From Amborella trichopoda (lineage: Eukaryota; Streptophyta; Magnoliopsida; Amborellales; Amborellaceae): 64,000 nucleotides of DNA. This document shows positions 46,120 to 56,529 of the stretch, piece after piece. Numbering within the stretch: position 1 is the stretch's first letter; each line of letters opens with the position of its first letter. The translations under genes and the position numbers were made by a program. The stretch is taken from positions 2,591,781 to 2,655,780 of the forward strand of contig NW_006498507.1 in the NCBI RefSeq assembly GCF_000471905.2, in the 5' to 3' direction. A model generated the notes under the pieces. That model was not told the DNA's origin. It was given only the letters and a program-made list of their open reading frames with translations, and made no database searches.

Positions 46120-46765
46120 ATTCTATCTGAGATACAATATAAGGGTCTGGCTCCCGATGATTTTCCCAATGATTTCACATACACAGTAATGGTAAATGGC
46201 ATTGCAAGGCATGCAAAATGGAGGAGGCCCATTGCTTGTTTGAGCTGATGCAAGTACACTTCCAAGTGCAATATCTTAGTGCAATACTTATTGATGGGCA
46301 CAGTCATGAAGAGAATATGGGAGAAGCTTTGAGATTGTTTGAAGAGATGGTGGCAAGGGGCATCAAGCCTGAGGACGTGACCTATGGTGTGCTCATCCAT
46401 GCTCATTGCAAAGAATGAAATATGATTGAGGCCTTCAAGCTGAGAAATGTAACTCTAGATAATGGAGTGACAATGGGTGTTGCTATGGATTATGCGCCTA
46501 TAGGTGCAAGGGTGATCTTGGGGAAGCCTTAAGATTGCTTAATAATAAGATGGAGCAGGTGAAGGACTAAGCTAGATAATGCCACTTATAATATTTTGAT
46601 CCATTTCTTGTGCGAAGTGGGTAATCTGGATGAAGAGACTATGCTGCTACAAAATATGATAGATGGTGGGTTTACCCCAAGTAATGAAGGTATGAGTGCA
46701 CTGATTAAGGGACATGAGAAAATGGACAATGCCCGAGGAAGAAGTTGCTCTACAGGCTAGACATA
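46120..46765 (+). pseudogene. P-class PPR gene remnant
   Basis: Broken plus frames encode PPR repeats of the P class, unlike the PLS gene upstream: MGEALRLFEEMVARGIKPED then VTYGVLIHAHCKE* (46314-46418), and further on NATYNILIHFLCEVGNLDEE, MLLQNMIDGGFTP (about 46575-46680). An in-frame TGA follows HCKE, and frameshifts separate the pieces. No start or full-length frame exists. Confidence 0.8.
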
Positions 46766-47575
46766 TCTGATGTTGAAGAAGTATAGTTATGTTCTTATTA
46801 GTCTGCATAGTGGGGAAGGATGGACTTCCTTCAAAAGAAATATGGCAGGCAAGTAAAGGCCATTTAAGGTGGTGCCAGCAAAGTTGAAAACTGCCTCCAT
46901 TTGGCCAATACTGCTCCAGACTGAAACAAGTAGTTTTACCTTGTTCATTAAAGAATCTTTAAATTAAAGAGTTCTCTATTTAGGATTCAATTCTTTCTTT
47001 ATGATTGTTTATAACAGAGAATTCTTCATTGAGAGAAGCCATCATCAAGACGATTCTTAATCTTTTTTCAAATCGGAGTACGTTGAAATAGCAAACGAGT
47101 AATCATCAGTGACAGTGGTAGATCAATTGTTGGACCCCATTGTCCATGCATCTAATTTGGGAGACGAGAGTTGTGTAAAAGTTGGAGCCTTGGTGGTCCT
47201 TTTCATATTTCCTTTATTTATAAGAATGGAGAGCAGATAGTAATCAAAGCAATGTATACTTCTCATACTCAATAAGAAAAGACTTAGAATCATGGGAAAT
47301 TAAATGTTTTACACGTTATCATAGTCATAGCATAACGGTTGATGGGATTGTTTTGTGAAATTTTCCTGGATTTGATGCTTATCTAAGCTATTTATTAGAA
47401 GTTTTCTGCTGTCTTTCACCGCATTCATGTAATGTAGACATGGACCAGTTCCAAGAAACTTCTTTTCTAGGTCACCACTCTAAATATTGTTATATATCCA
47501 ATCAATGAATAGCGGTCAAAGTTGTTGAGGTTCCTTTGGGGTAGATCAAAACTTTTGTAAGAAATCAAGGGTGCG
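46766..47575. other. intergenic, nothing recognised
   Basis: Ordinary AT-rich sequence between the PPR remnant and the next MITE. No ORF with a recognisable family. Confidence 0.5.
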
Positions 47576-47946
47576 GTTTGTATAGAGCCAAGGCTCTAAA
47601 CAAACAAAGCAGAACACACCTTTGAATAGTGTCGAGAAATGTGGCTTCAATACTAGAAATCTTTGTGACATTATTAAAATATAGTTTCATCTCTAATTAT
47701 AAAATTTAAAGCTTAAAAAATAGTGTAGATCGAACATATCCATGAAAACTTGAAAATTGACAGTCCAAAAATGCATTACAAGAAGCACTATTTCCAAAAC
47801 TTGAAATTCATTTTTTTCTCATATCCATGCATCTTGATGTCAAGATGATCAATTTGAAGATATTTGGGCATAAAAACAACCTCTTCTAGTGAAATTTTAG
47901 AGGCCCACTCTAATTTGATTGTTTAGAGCCTCAACTCTATATAAAC
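47576..47946. mobile_element. terminal-hairpin MITE family, copy 6 (complete)
   Basis: The left end is GTTTGTATAGAGCCAAGGCT then CTAAAC; the right end is TTTAGAGCCTCAACTCTATA then TAAAC, an imperfect inverted pair. The mid-element palindrome CATCTTGATGTCAAGATG is intact at 47830-47847. Non-coding. Confidence 0.8.
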
Positions 47947-49008
47947 GTTTTCCAAAAATCCAACACCCAGCTACTTCTTAAGAGATACTTCTCTGTTATC
48001 ATGTTCATGTTATTTGGATAATTGTAACCATTTTTCAGGGCAAATCAAAACTCTATATGGAGTTTAACAACTAGCTGATGCTAGTAAGATACATATATTT
48101 ATCTTTATTTTCCATGGATTTTTATATCATTATATCCAAACTATACTATTTATGTCCTTTAATGTACAGATTGTCGTAGGGTACGCATGCACATCTTAAT
48201 GTCTTGAGCCTCTCTTCTTGCTCACGCAATATGGCAATGACTACAGATTTGTCCTAAACAATCAGAAGAACCTGGACAGTTCCCTTGAAAACTGATCCAG
48301 ATCAGGTGATCCCTATCTGGATTGGCATTTTTCAAAACACAGATATATACCAAGTCATATGTTTGAATTATTAGACTGTCCCATCCAGATTGAGATTAAA
48401 TACTTGTGCTGAATCTTGCTGCAGAAGCTAAGAGAAAGAAAGCTGTGGAATACCTCCTTAAACCATTTGATAAGTGGAAAGTTGAGTTTTTTTGTAAAAC
48501 CTATGGTCCTTTGGTAAATTTTTGAAATCCTTAGGTATTTTTGCCAAGTTCATAGAAGCTCATTTAACAGTTCCCTTTTATTTTCTTGCCCTTGTGGATA
48601 ACCCTTCAAATCAATTTCTGTCCACTTGACTAATTTTGTCTTCATCTCATTATTGAAAATTATCTTGCTGTGTGCCGTGTAACATCCATATCTGCTCATC
48701 TTAATACTTAATAGTTTCCAATGGCCCTTTTGTTTTTAATTTCTTCTCCAGAATGCTCTCTCTTTCTCTTCAAGGCAAGTGGTGCCACCTCTCTCTCTCT
48801 CTCTAGGAAAAACACTTTTTGAACCTCGAGCTCAACAGAAGTAAAACCTTCTCTCTTAGAACATATTTATCTCTATAATTATTATTAAGCAAGCAGCATG
48901 TCTGATTAATCACAGTACTTCGTGCAATAATACAAAAGCCCTTCTTCTCTGCATCTCTGGTTATATTTACAGGCTACAACATGCAGTGAAGCAAGCATGC
49001 CTTTTCTC
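47947..49008. other. intergenic; proximal part is the LIR1 3' region
   Basis: No gene was recognised from 47947 to about 48880. A CT tract lies at 48790-48804. The last 100 or so bases before 49009 are likely the 3' UTR of the minus-strand LIR1 gene. Confidence 0.45.
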
Positions 49009-49188
49009 TCACTTGGGTGAGGCCTCCTCTTTGAAAACTCCCTTCTGGTACTCGGCCTCGCAGAATTCTCCTCCTAAGTCATCGCACGCCTCATTAGGGA
49101 ACACACTGCATAGTCAAAAGTCACATAAAAATCTCAAACATCTCTGAGAAGCTCTGAAAATATGAGGAGAAAACAATTCTTAAGGTGG

Positions 49189-49223
<35 letters not shown>

Positions 49224-49423
49224 CAGAAGAAGAATAGAAGGGTACCTACTAAATACAAGAATACAATAACAACAAGAATATAGAATANNNNNNNNNNNNN
49301 NNNNNNNNNNNNNNNNNNNNNNNNNNNNNNNNNNNNNNNNNNNNNNNNNNNNNNNNNNNNNNNNNNNNNNNNNNNNNNNNNNNNNNNNNNNNNNNNNNNN
49401 NNNNNNNNNNNNNNNNNNNNNNN

Positions 49424-49454
<31 letters not shown>

Positions 49455-50336
49455 CAGAAGAAGAATGAAGGGTCCTCTAAATACAAGAATCAATACAACA
49501 AGAATATGAATAATGGAGAAATAAAGCTTGATACAAGAAAACTGTGAAACAGGGCAAAGAAAGGGTCTCAAATTCTAAAACATCCAGTTGATATGTGATT
49601 TCAAGGGACAAAGTGAGAAGTGCTTACGTCTTTGGTTCATTGTACTCGAGATATTCTCTCTCTACTTCCTCTGTGACTGTTTTCACTTTGCTGGTGGTGC
49701 TTTGGGCTTTGGGCTTCACTTCGGGATACATGACAGCTGCACAGGCTTCTCCCCCAACAGTGTCACACGCTTCTGCAGGAAATACTCTGCAAAGACAAAC
49801 AGTGTCAAACTTTTCTCTCTCTTGTAGAACTCAAGAGGCAACCATGGGCATATAAAGGCAAAATTTTGCCTACTACTAACTGCAGAAGGCCATCTGGATT
49901 GTAACTACTGATGCTGTTGTTAGGATCAGGAATTCAGGATGAAACAGCAAAAGCCTCTCTCTCTCACACACACAAATGTGTTGTGATGGAACCATCGGAG
50001 CCTCTCTCTCTCTCTCATATGCTTTGATGGATCCATAGGAGCGAGACTTTCTATTCACACATGACAGAAGGCAATCAACACGGTTCTCATACTTCTATTA
50101 GCATTCTCTGGGTTTCCCAAATTTTCAAATTACACAAAACATAACCTCCCTCCCTCTCTCTCTGAGATGACTTACGAAGTCGAGGAGCTGTAGTCGACTG
50201 TCGAAGTCTCGCCAGCCATTGAAGACCTAGGCAGCCTCAAAGCAAAGGGTCTCGCCCGCACATGTGAAGCCCATGGAACAGAGGCCTTGGAATGTGTGAT
50301 CGGTATCGGGGTAGCAATGCCCAAAGCTGCTTGCAT
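49009..50336 (-). CDS. LIR1: light-regulated protein 1 (LIR1), chloroplast
   Basis: Three exons on the minus strand: 50336-50176, 49786-49628, 49105-49009, all GT-AG with matching phase, giving 138 residues. LIR1 binds leaf ferredoxin-NADP+ reductase and promotes its attachment to thylakoid membranes via TIC62 and TROL; it is light- and clock-regulated. The N-terminus (MQAALGIATPIPI..., no acidic residue for about 40 positions, many S/T/R) is a chloroplast transit peptide. The family's two repeated motifs are present: VFPAEACDTVGGEAC (55-69) and VFPNEACDDLGGEFC (108-122), joined by EREYLEYNEPKT. Length is close to rice LIR1 (about 128). The second intron contains the run of N. The stop is TGA at 49011-49009. 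Confidence 0.93.
49187..49518. repeat. duplicated GA-anchored segment flanking an assembly gap
   Basis: A GA tract followed by GAGCTCAGAAGAAGAAT, (A)GAAGGGT and CTAAATACAAGAATACAA appears before (49187-49287) and again after (49424-49518) the N run, with only small indels. It is probably one locus written twice across a scaffold join. Confidence 0.8.
49288..49423. other. assembly gap (136 N)
   Basis: An unbroken run of N lies in intron 2 of LIR1, next to GA microsatellites. The frame calculated across it as one ORF is meaningless. Confidence 0.99.
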
Positions 50337-50482
50337 TTTCTCAGGTCTTCGGTTCCCAGAAAGAACACAGGGTCTGTAAATCTCCTAAACAACACTCTGA
50401 TTCAGTGTAAAGATATACAACTGCAAAGCGTGTGTACATACATTTGGAGGGTCCTATTATTTGTATTAGGGATTTCATTGTT

Positions 50483-50526
50483 GGATAAGGCCCCAATCCT
50501 AAAGATGACATGTGTAAAGATATTTT
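50483..50526 (-). promoter_or_regulatory. LIR1 upstream light/clock motifs
   Basis: AGATATTTT at 50518-50526 is, on the gene's strand, an exact evening element (AAAATATCT), about 182 bp before the LIR1 ATG. GGATAAGG, an I-box-like light motif (GATAAG), lies at about 50482-50489. Evening elements bind CCA1/LHY/RVE clock proteins. Presence of the motif is seen; function is inferred. Confidence 0.5.
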
Positions 50527-50759
50527 GTGTAGGTAAGGGGATCCTTGTTAACCACCTATTGTGACATGAAAGAGAAAGGACAACATACACTGATGGTGTA
50601 TAGAAGTATCAGGGTGAATGTCCCAGTGGACCCAACCGTAGTTTATCTCCACCTTCTTTCATCAGGGATGGATGGTGGATCCCCCTGGGTGCATTGTGTA
50701 GCATGACCATTGGGGTTTGGTATGGATTTCCTACATAGAAAGGTTCCCTTGTCCCCCAT

Positions 50760-50905
50760 AAGGCCGGTCTGGGTCAAAAACAAATGAAGACAAAAAAAAG
50801 ATAAAAAAAAAAAAAAGGAGGGCTAGGCCGGTCACTGCACTACTTTCTTAGGCCCGGACTGGGCTACCCAGCCCATTGCCAGCCCTAAAACTGGGGGACC
50901 AGCTT
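50760..50905. repeat. GC-ended, A-rich-cored repeat
   Basis: AAGGCCGGTCTGGGTC, a long A-rich core, then GGGCTAGGCCGGTCACTGCA and CTACCCAGCCCATTGCCAGC. Similar words (GGGCCGGGCCTAGGCTGGG, then CCACCCC) bound 60650-60850. It is probably a small non-autonomous element. Confidence 0.4.
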
Positions 50906-52320
50906 GGATTCTTGGTCTTTTCTGTTTGAATTGGATGGATGGCCTAGATCTCATGCATGGAGTGTACACTGGAGATTACTGGTCCATCGTAACTGCAATC
51001 CTTCCATGTCATGCGAGTGTTGCTAGGGTTTTGCTTCATATAAAGCCAAAATGACTCAAAGGTTCCAATCTAATCAAAGTATACGAAATGTCAGATCTCT
51101 TATGTGAAATTTCATGGTTGTAACCTATTATCTTCTTTCAAGGTGGCCTCCTTGTTCCTTGGTGATATTTCAAGGTTTCAACTTTTTATCTCCACCGACA
51201 TGAGAAAGCATCAGACAGAGTCTCTCTCATCCAACGGTCTCTCTCTCTTTTCGTCTTCTAGATTAAAAGCACCGCTCCATCTCCACCATGGGTAAGGCCC
51301 AATTAAAACAAAGTGGGCCCATGAATTATTTTGATCTCTGCCATCATGGGGACGACAGAAGACATTGGCAATATCAACCAGTATTTGACTGTGAAGTGCA
51401 TCAAGAAATTGGGAAATGTATCTCACTCTAAGGATAAAGATATGATGCTGATATTTACCTAAATATTACTCAGCAAAACTGAAATAACAGAGAGTTTTAT
51501 ATATCATGTACATAAGTATTTTTACCCTGGTCCATAATTGGCGGCTATCTTGAATAGAACAAAATATCCACCTCATCCATGACTCGTATAAACCAAGAAC
51601 TCTCAAAATTATTTCTTCCCAAAAATATCTCCACGGACCTAGTATTTCAAATTCATAGCAGGAAGCTAAAATTAGTTTTGTTGATTCTGTACCTCGTGCT
51701 ACACTTGTCGTGACCATGGCAACCTTATCACTTTTTCCATCTTTTACATTTTGTTTTTGACAAGTGAAAATCCTGTCAAGGTTATTCTCCCAACAAAAAT
51801 TAAACAGTACAACCAATTTTTTCTTCCTCGCGCCCTTTGTGTTGATTTATAGTCTCAAACATAGTTACTGGGAACCGCAGCAGGAACGGCTACGGGATCG
51901 GGAATAGGATAGTCGGATTCACATGGGCCAAAAGTTCTGGTAGTCCGGGATTGAGATCCATATGACATATCTAGCCTGGAGTTGGATCCCAAATGTAAAG
52001 GATCTCGGTCCCAAAGCTCATGGGATCTCGATCCCATTTCCCAAGGGCTGCCTTTCCCACTTCTCATGGATCCCAAATACCCAGGGACAGCGATCTGTAT
52101 AAATTGGGGTCCTCGATTCATAAATATAAATTGATCGCAGTCCCAACACTCACAAAAATTAGATCCCATTGCGCAACAGACAGACTTCCCTCTTCCAATT
52201 GTGTTAAATGCTTTAATTATCTCAAGTCTTGGTATTGTTTATACATTTTACAACTCTAGTTTAATATTCTACAATCCACAATCTATATATAGCAATCTAA
52301 ATATTTTAATTCTTGATGTT
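50906..52320. other. intergenic upstream of LIR1, no gene recognised
   Basis: Several short frames occur, including a minus-strand one of 116 codons at 51816-51466, with no recognisable motif. CT tracts lie at 51222-51250. 51880-52080 is unusually rich in GGGATC/GATCCC words. Confidence 0.4.
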
Positions 52321-52329
52321 TGGGACCCT

Positions 52330-52530
52330 ACATAATATGGATGGCGATCCACAAATATAGGGATTGAGATACCAGAATTGGGGGATTGAGATCCCAACAT
52401 GATAGGGATCAAGATCCACAAATAGAAAGACTAAGCTCCCTCATTAGGTGGATCCAAAATCTGTATAAATAAGGGATCGAGATTCCCCGAAAAAAGGATT
52501 GAGCTCCCTCATTAAAAGAAAAAAGCTCCG
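52330..52530. repeat. degenerate GGGAT(T/C)GAGAT repeat
   Basis: GGATTGAGAT, GGGATTGAGATCCCA, GGGATCAAGATCCACA, GGGATCGAGATTCCCC and AGGATTGAGCTCCCTC follow each other roughly every 25-60 bases; related words extend back to 51890. It looks like an old short-period tandem array. Confidence 0.55.
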
Positions 52531-53737
52531 GTCGATATCCTTGCTTTGGAGTGTGGGATCTGGATTCTGGAGCCAGAAACACGCCCTTTTGGGAGTACTC
52601 CTAATAACTAAGGTCCGAACTGACAAAAATCAGTGGTCCAAATATTTAAGCAGTTAAGGTGCCTTCAAAGCCCTAAAAAGCAATCAAAATTACTGGTCCA
52701 AACACAGGGCACCACTTGCACATGCATACTTCCAGAGTCATCCACAAAACTAGAAGCTTGCGTGTTTTATTCAGCAAATGTGTATGTCTCAACTCTCAAA
52801 TGTCTAATGAACATCAAGAAAGGGTTCTAACAGAACAGAACAAAGAAAGCATGACTAAAACTTCCTCAGACACGCTGAAATTAATGACAAAGTTGTCGAA
52901 CACAAAGCTCTGAAGGTTCCTTGGTGACCTGAGGCGTCTAAGCCCAGACACCGAGCATAGAGCCCAAAAGCTACAAACCAATCAGCCTTCATAATAGATG
53001 TAAAAAAAATTTCCCCAATGATTGAAAATTATATTATAAACATTATTCCATGTTATACGGTCAAGTGCACTCAGACATGCTTTGAAAATTATGGAATGTT
53101 TGAGTTTGTTTTGATTTCTGGATTTCAGAAGCTTCAAAGAATGCTCAACATTTCTTTTGAAAATAGAATACTAAAACTTCAAATAGACCAAACTATCAAA
53201 TGAGTGCTCCAGTCATCCTAAAAAACACAGTCAGTGCCAGACTTGTGATGGCAAATTAGCTCTTATCCCAAATAAGCAAAAACATCCTATCTAGGTTTAC
53301 ATGCAATCCAATAAGCAGGGAAAAGAAAGGAACCCACAAGCAAGAGAAATTAGATTATCAAGGCTTCTCTCAAATCAACAAAAATAATCAAAGCATCAGT
53401 TGATAATTGGTAAAGAAAACAGAAAATGGGTGTTTCAAGATAAATACTGTAACTGTAACTTGGTTCAAGTTAAATATGGTTGGGACTTCCCTAACCCATA
53501 CTTTCCCAAGGGAAAAGAAAAAGTGTGAAAAAGAAATTGTAAAAGAGTGCCCCAAAACAGCAGCAACCCAATTCTTCGCTCAGCTTTCAGTAAATCAAGT
53601 TCAAAATGTTATGCAGACAGAGCAGTCCAAACCAATCAATATCATTAAAATTTTGGGCAAACACACATACATATATGATCATACATGTTATGCATGGCTA
53701 TGTTCACACATGAACTAAACAATATACATACATACCT
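52531..53737. other. intergenic; proximal part is the CRN 3' region
   Basis: No recognisable gene. The sequence just below 53738 is the likely 3' UTR of the minus-strand CRN gene. Confidence 0.4.
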
Positions 53738-54925
53738 TCAGAAGCTGTGTAGCTGGGTGAGCATGGGCACCAATTCTTCACTCGATGGCCGATCAGCAGG
53801 CATATCAGATAGACAAACAACTGCAATTCTCATGGCCATAAGCATCTCTTCTTCCTCTCCTTCCTCCCCAACAAGCCCTTCGTCCAGGCCTTCACGAGCA
53901 TCACCCACTTGTTGTAGTTGCCTAAGCCACCGACCCATCATGCTCCCCCCACCCCCTTCTCCAAAAGCAGAGTCCATGGGGTCCCTTCCAGTTAACAACA
54001 CAGCTAAAACAACCCCAAAGCTAAATATATCACTCTTATCTGTATATCTACAGCTTTGCAAGTACTCTGGAGCTGTATAACCAGAACCCACTTTCCCCAA
54101 ATTTGGTAAAACTCTAATCAGCCCTAAGTCTCCAAGTCTTGGCTCGAACTCTTCATCCAAGATCACATTTGAAAGCTTCAAATTATAGTGCAAAACCCTA
54201 GGGTTGCACCCAAAGTGAAGATACTGCAACCCTTTGATCACCCCAACTGCTATTCTATGCCTAACTTCCCAGCTAAGTTGCAACTGGTTTGACCTGACCT
54301 TTTTCATGACCTCTTCAAGGCTACCATTTGGCATGTAATCATAAAACAAGAAGAACCCATTTGATTCATGAATATATGCTCGTAAGCTCAAGATGTTTCT
54401 GTGTTTTAGGCGGCCAAGAACCTCAAGCTCTTGCTGCATCAATCTCTTGGTGGATTTGGGCTCGCTCTTTTGTTGGGTTTCGATCTTTTTAATGGCAATT
54501 AGAGGTCCACTGCCATTTTCAAGATGAGCTTTGTAGTACTTGCCATTGGAGTTCGAACCAATGAGATTGCAGTCTGGTAGTGGGTTCTCTTGAATGAGAG
54601 AGATTATGGTTTTTGAGGTTATTTTTGGGGAAAAAATAACAGGTCCTTTGAGAATTGGGGTTCTACTAAGATAGAAGATAGAGATTCTGATGAAAGTTGC
54701 AACAAGTACAGCTGATAAAAAACCAGTTATTGTGCCTAAGAGGACACCTAAGGCAATTCTTTTGGGTTGGCTTCTGTTGCCATGGAGATTTGAGGAAGGT
54801 GATAGTGCTTTCTTCCATGGAGTTGATTGGTGAAAGCTTAACGTTTCTCGGCTTTGGCATAGAGGGAAGAGGTAACAGAGTAGGAATAACTGCAGGAGGA
54901 AGATTGTTTTCTGTAAAGGGCTCAT
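53738..54925 (-). CDS. CRN: CORYNE (CRN), transmembrane pseudokinase of CLAVATA signalling
   Basis: 395 residues in one exon. CRN partners the receptor-like protein CLV2 to pass CLE peptide signals that limit stem cells in shoot and root meristems and act in phloem. Signal peptide about 1-25; short extracellular stretch with no LRRs; membrane segment about 57-86; kinase-like domain about 115-390. Pseudokinase features are visible. The glycine loop is absent (LIGSNSNGKYYKA). The HRD motif is HYN (246-248), so the catalytic Asp is lost. DFG is DLG (266-268). The ATP lysine (IAIKK, about K146) and APE (285-287) remain. The start of the mature part (SRETLSF), RTPILKGPVIFSPKI and the ending ADRPSSEELVPMLTQLHSF are hallmark CRN sequences. 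Arabidopsis CRN is about 401 residues, so this looks full length. Confidence 0.95.
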   Translation of the reverse strand: MSPLQKTIFLLQLFLLCYLFPLCQSRETLSFHQSTPWKKALSPSSNLHGNRSQPKRIALGVLLGTITGFLSAVLVATFIRISIFYLSRTPILKGPVIFSPKITSKTIISLIQENPLPDCNLIGSNSNGKYYKAHLENGSGPLIAIKKIETQQKSEPKSTKRLMQQELEVLGRLKHRNILSLRAYIHESNGFFLFYDYMPNGSLEEVMKKVRSNQLQLSWEVRHRIAVGVIKGLQYLHFGCNPRVLHYNLKLSNVILDEEFEPRLGDLGLIRVLPNLGKVGSGYTAPEYLQSCRYTDKSDIFSFGVVLAVLLTGRDPMDSAFGEGGGGSMMGRWLRQLQQVGDAREGLDEGLVGEEGEEEEMLMAMRIAVVCLSDMPADRPSSEELVPMLTQLHSF

Positions 54926-56035
54926 CTTGCGTTCTTTAACTTCTGCTCCAAAAGAAACAGTGACTCCACAGAGAGAAACTAATGTATGATCACTTGGTTT
55001 CCAAGATCATGCAATAAATGCCTGTAAGAATCATTTCAGGTCATGCAAATTGCTCTCTCCCCGAAAATTTCCTTAAAAGCATTTGAGGAAGCTAGATTAA
55101 AAGTGGAGCTTTAAACAGTACACAGCTATCAGAGATTACACTGAAAATGCACGTAATTGCATAAAGGATCAACACAATCTCTTTTTTAACCCTAAATCAT
55201 CGAGTATTCACTTTAAGCATCCATTAAAGCTCGACATCAACCTGCAAACCCTATAGTCTTGACTCTTCAGAATCATAATGTGCTTCCCATAATGAGAAGA
55301 GAAAAATTCCATGGAATAAGCGCCCTTCCTTTTACTTCCTCACCTAAACTTATTTCACACCGAAATACTGAAATATCAGGAATGAAGAACTGGAAAAAGT
55401 ACCAGTTTAAGCTTTTAACAGAAATCTGGTCCTTTACTGATCTCCTGAGAAACACTTCAGATATTCAATAACAAGGAAAAGCTTTAACAGTTGGTGTTAA
55501 AGAAGAAAGAGGAACAAGATAGATTAACAAATGCCTCCATTTATCAGCATTTCTCCCATTTTTTTTCATGAACACTTCAGAAGAAGCTTCAAAGAAAATA
55601 CTCACTGGCAAATCCTCCGACAAACCAATAAAGCATCAGTTCACTGTAATCTGTGTTTACCGCTTTTTACCCTGTTTTGTCCATAAATCTTCAAAATCAG
55701 CGCTATGAGGTTCACTCCTTTTGCCATTTCTCTCCATGAATGAGCTTAAACTATTTCTAAGCTATAAACAAAGCATAAATTAATCTAATGGCCCGTCCCT
55801 GCTCTCTTTTCCGTGCACATTGTGGAAGACACCATGAACAGGCAAAAGCTCTTAACAAGGGGAACTTTTACTCATCGTATTACAAGAAAAAAATTTGAGA
55901 AAAACTGAAGGGAAAGTGAAAATGGGGTGTAACAGGGAGTTCAACTTCAAAAGGTTATCTTATCTTTGGGGTATGGCCTGAAATTCCTCTGTAACCCACC
56001 CAGAGAAGCATGTAGGTCGTGGGCTACTCGGCTTT

Positions 56036-56074
<39 letters not shown>

Positions 56075-56350
56075 TTTTAGAGAGAGAGAGAGAGTTATTA
56101 AGCTTTCTCTATTAGTTTCAGGGAAGGCCTGAAATTCCCCCTGCAACGAAACCAGAGAATACAGTGACAATGAGCCGCCTTCTAAAAAGTAACAGAAAAT
56201 AAAAAGACTGAGATTTCAAAAGACAACACAAAAAGGTTAGAGAGAAAGAGAGCGAGGAGAGAGAAAAGAAGACGTTGGTGAAAAATGCCAAGTGACTATC
56301 CATGTCTGGCTGTAAATGACGAAAAGCCCATCTAACTATATCCAAATACC
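54926..56350 (-). promoter_or_regulatory. CRN 5' leader and promoter region
   Basis: About 1.4 kb upstream of the CRN ATG without another gene. It contains a GA microsatellite (56041-56072, 56081-56094), which on the gene's strand is a CT tract of the kind common in plant 5' leaders. A minus-strand frame of 75 codons at 56345-56118 lies here; I regard it as leader or chance and not a gene. Transcription start unknown. Confidence 0.4.
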
Positions 56351-56529
56351 CAAATAGTCTCTTATCCTCTAAGTTTGAGCAGCCTTTTAGCTCAAGAGAT
56401 GTGAGATTATTTATTTTTTATACAAAAATGTCATAATTATTATTAACTATTAGATGTGAAATTAAATGGGTGGTGATGTGAGTACAAAGTTCCAAACAAA
56501 TATTTTCAAAAGCTATATTGCATATCTTG

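Noticed and set aside
49134..49571. 145-codon minus-strand frame across the N gap
   Set aside because: It reads through 136 N and GA repeats; it is LIR1 intron.
49588..49855. Plus-strand open frames of 79 and 86 codons
   Set aside because: Shadows of LIR1 exon 2, which is coding on the minus strand.
51466..51816. 116-codon minus-strand open frame
   Set aside because: Composition and sequence look random, no family recognised, no upstream leader features; left as intergenic.
53685..54080. 131-codon plus-strand Ser/Pro-rich frame
   Set aside because: Antisense shadow of the CRN kinase-like domain.
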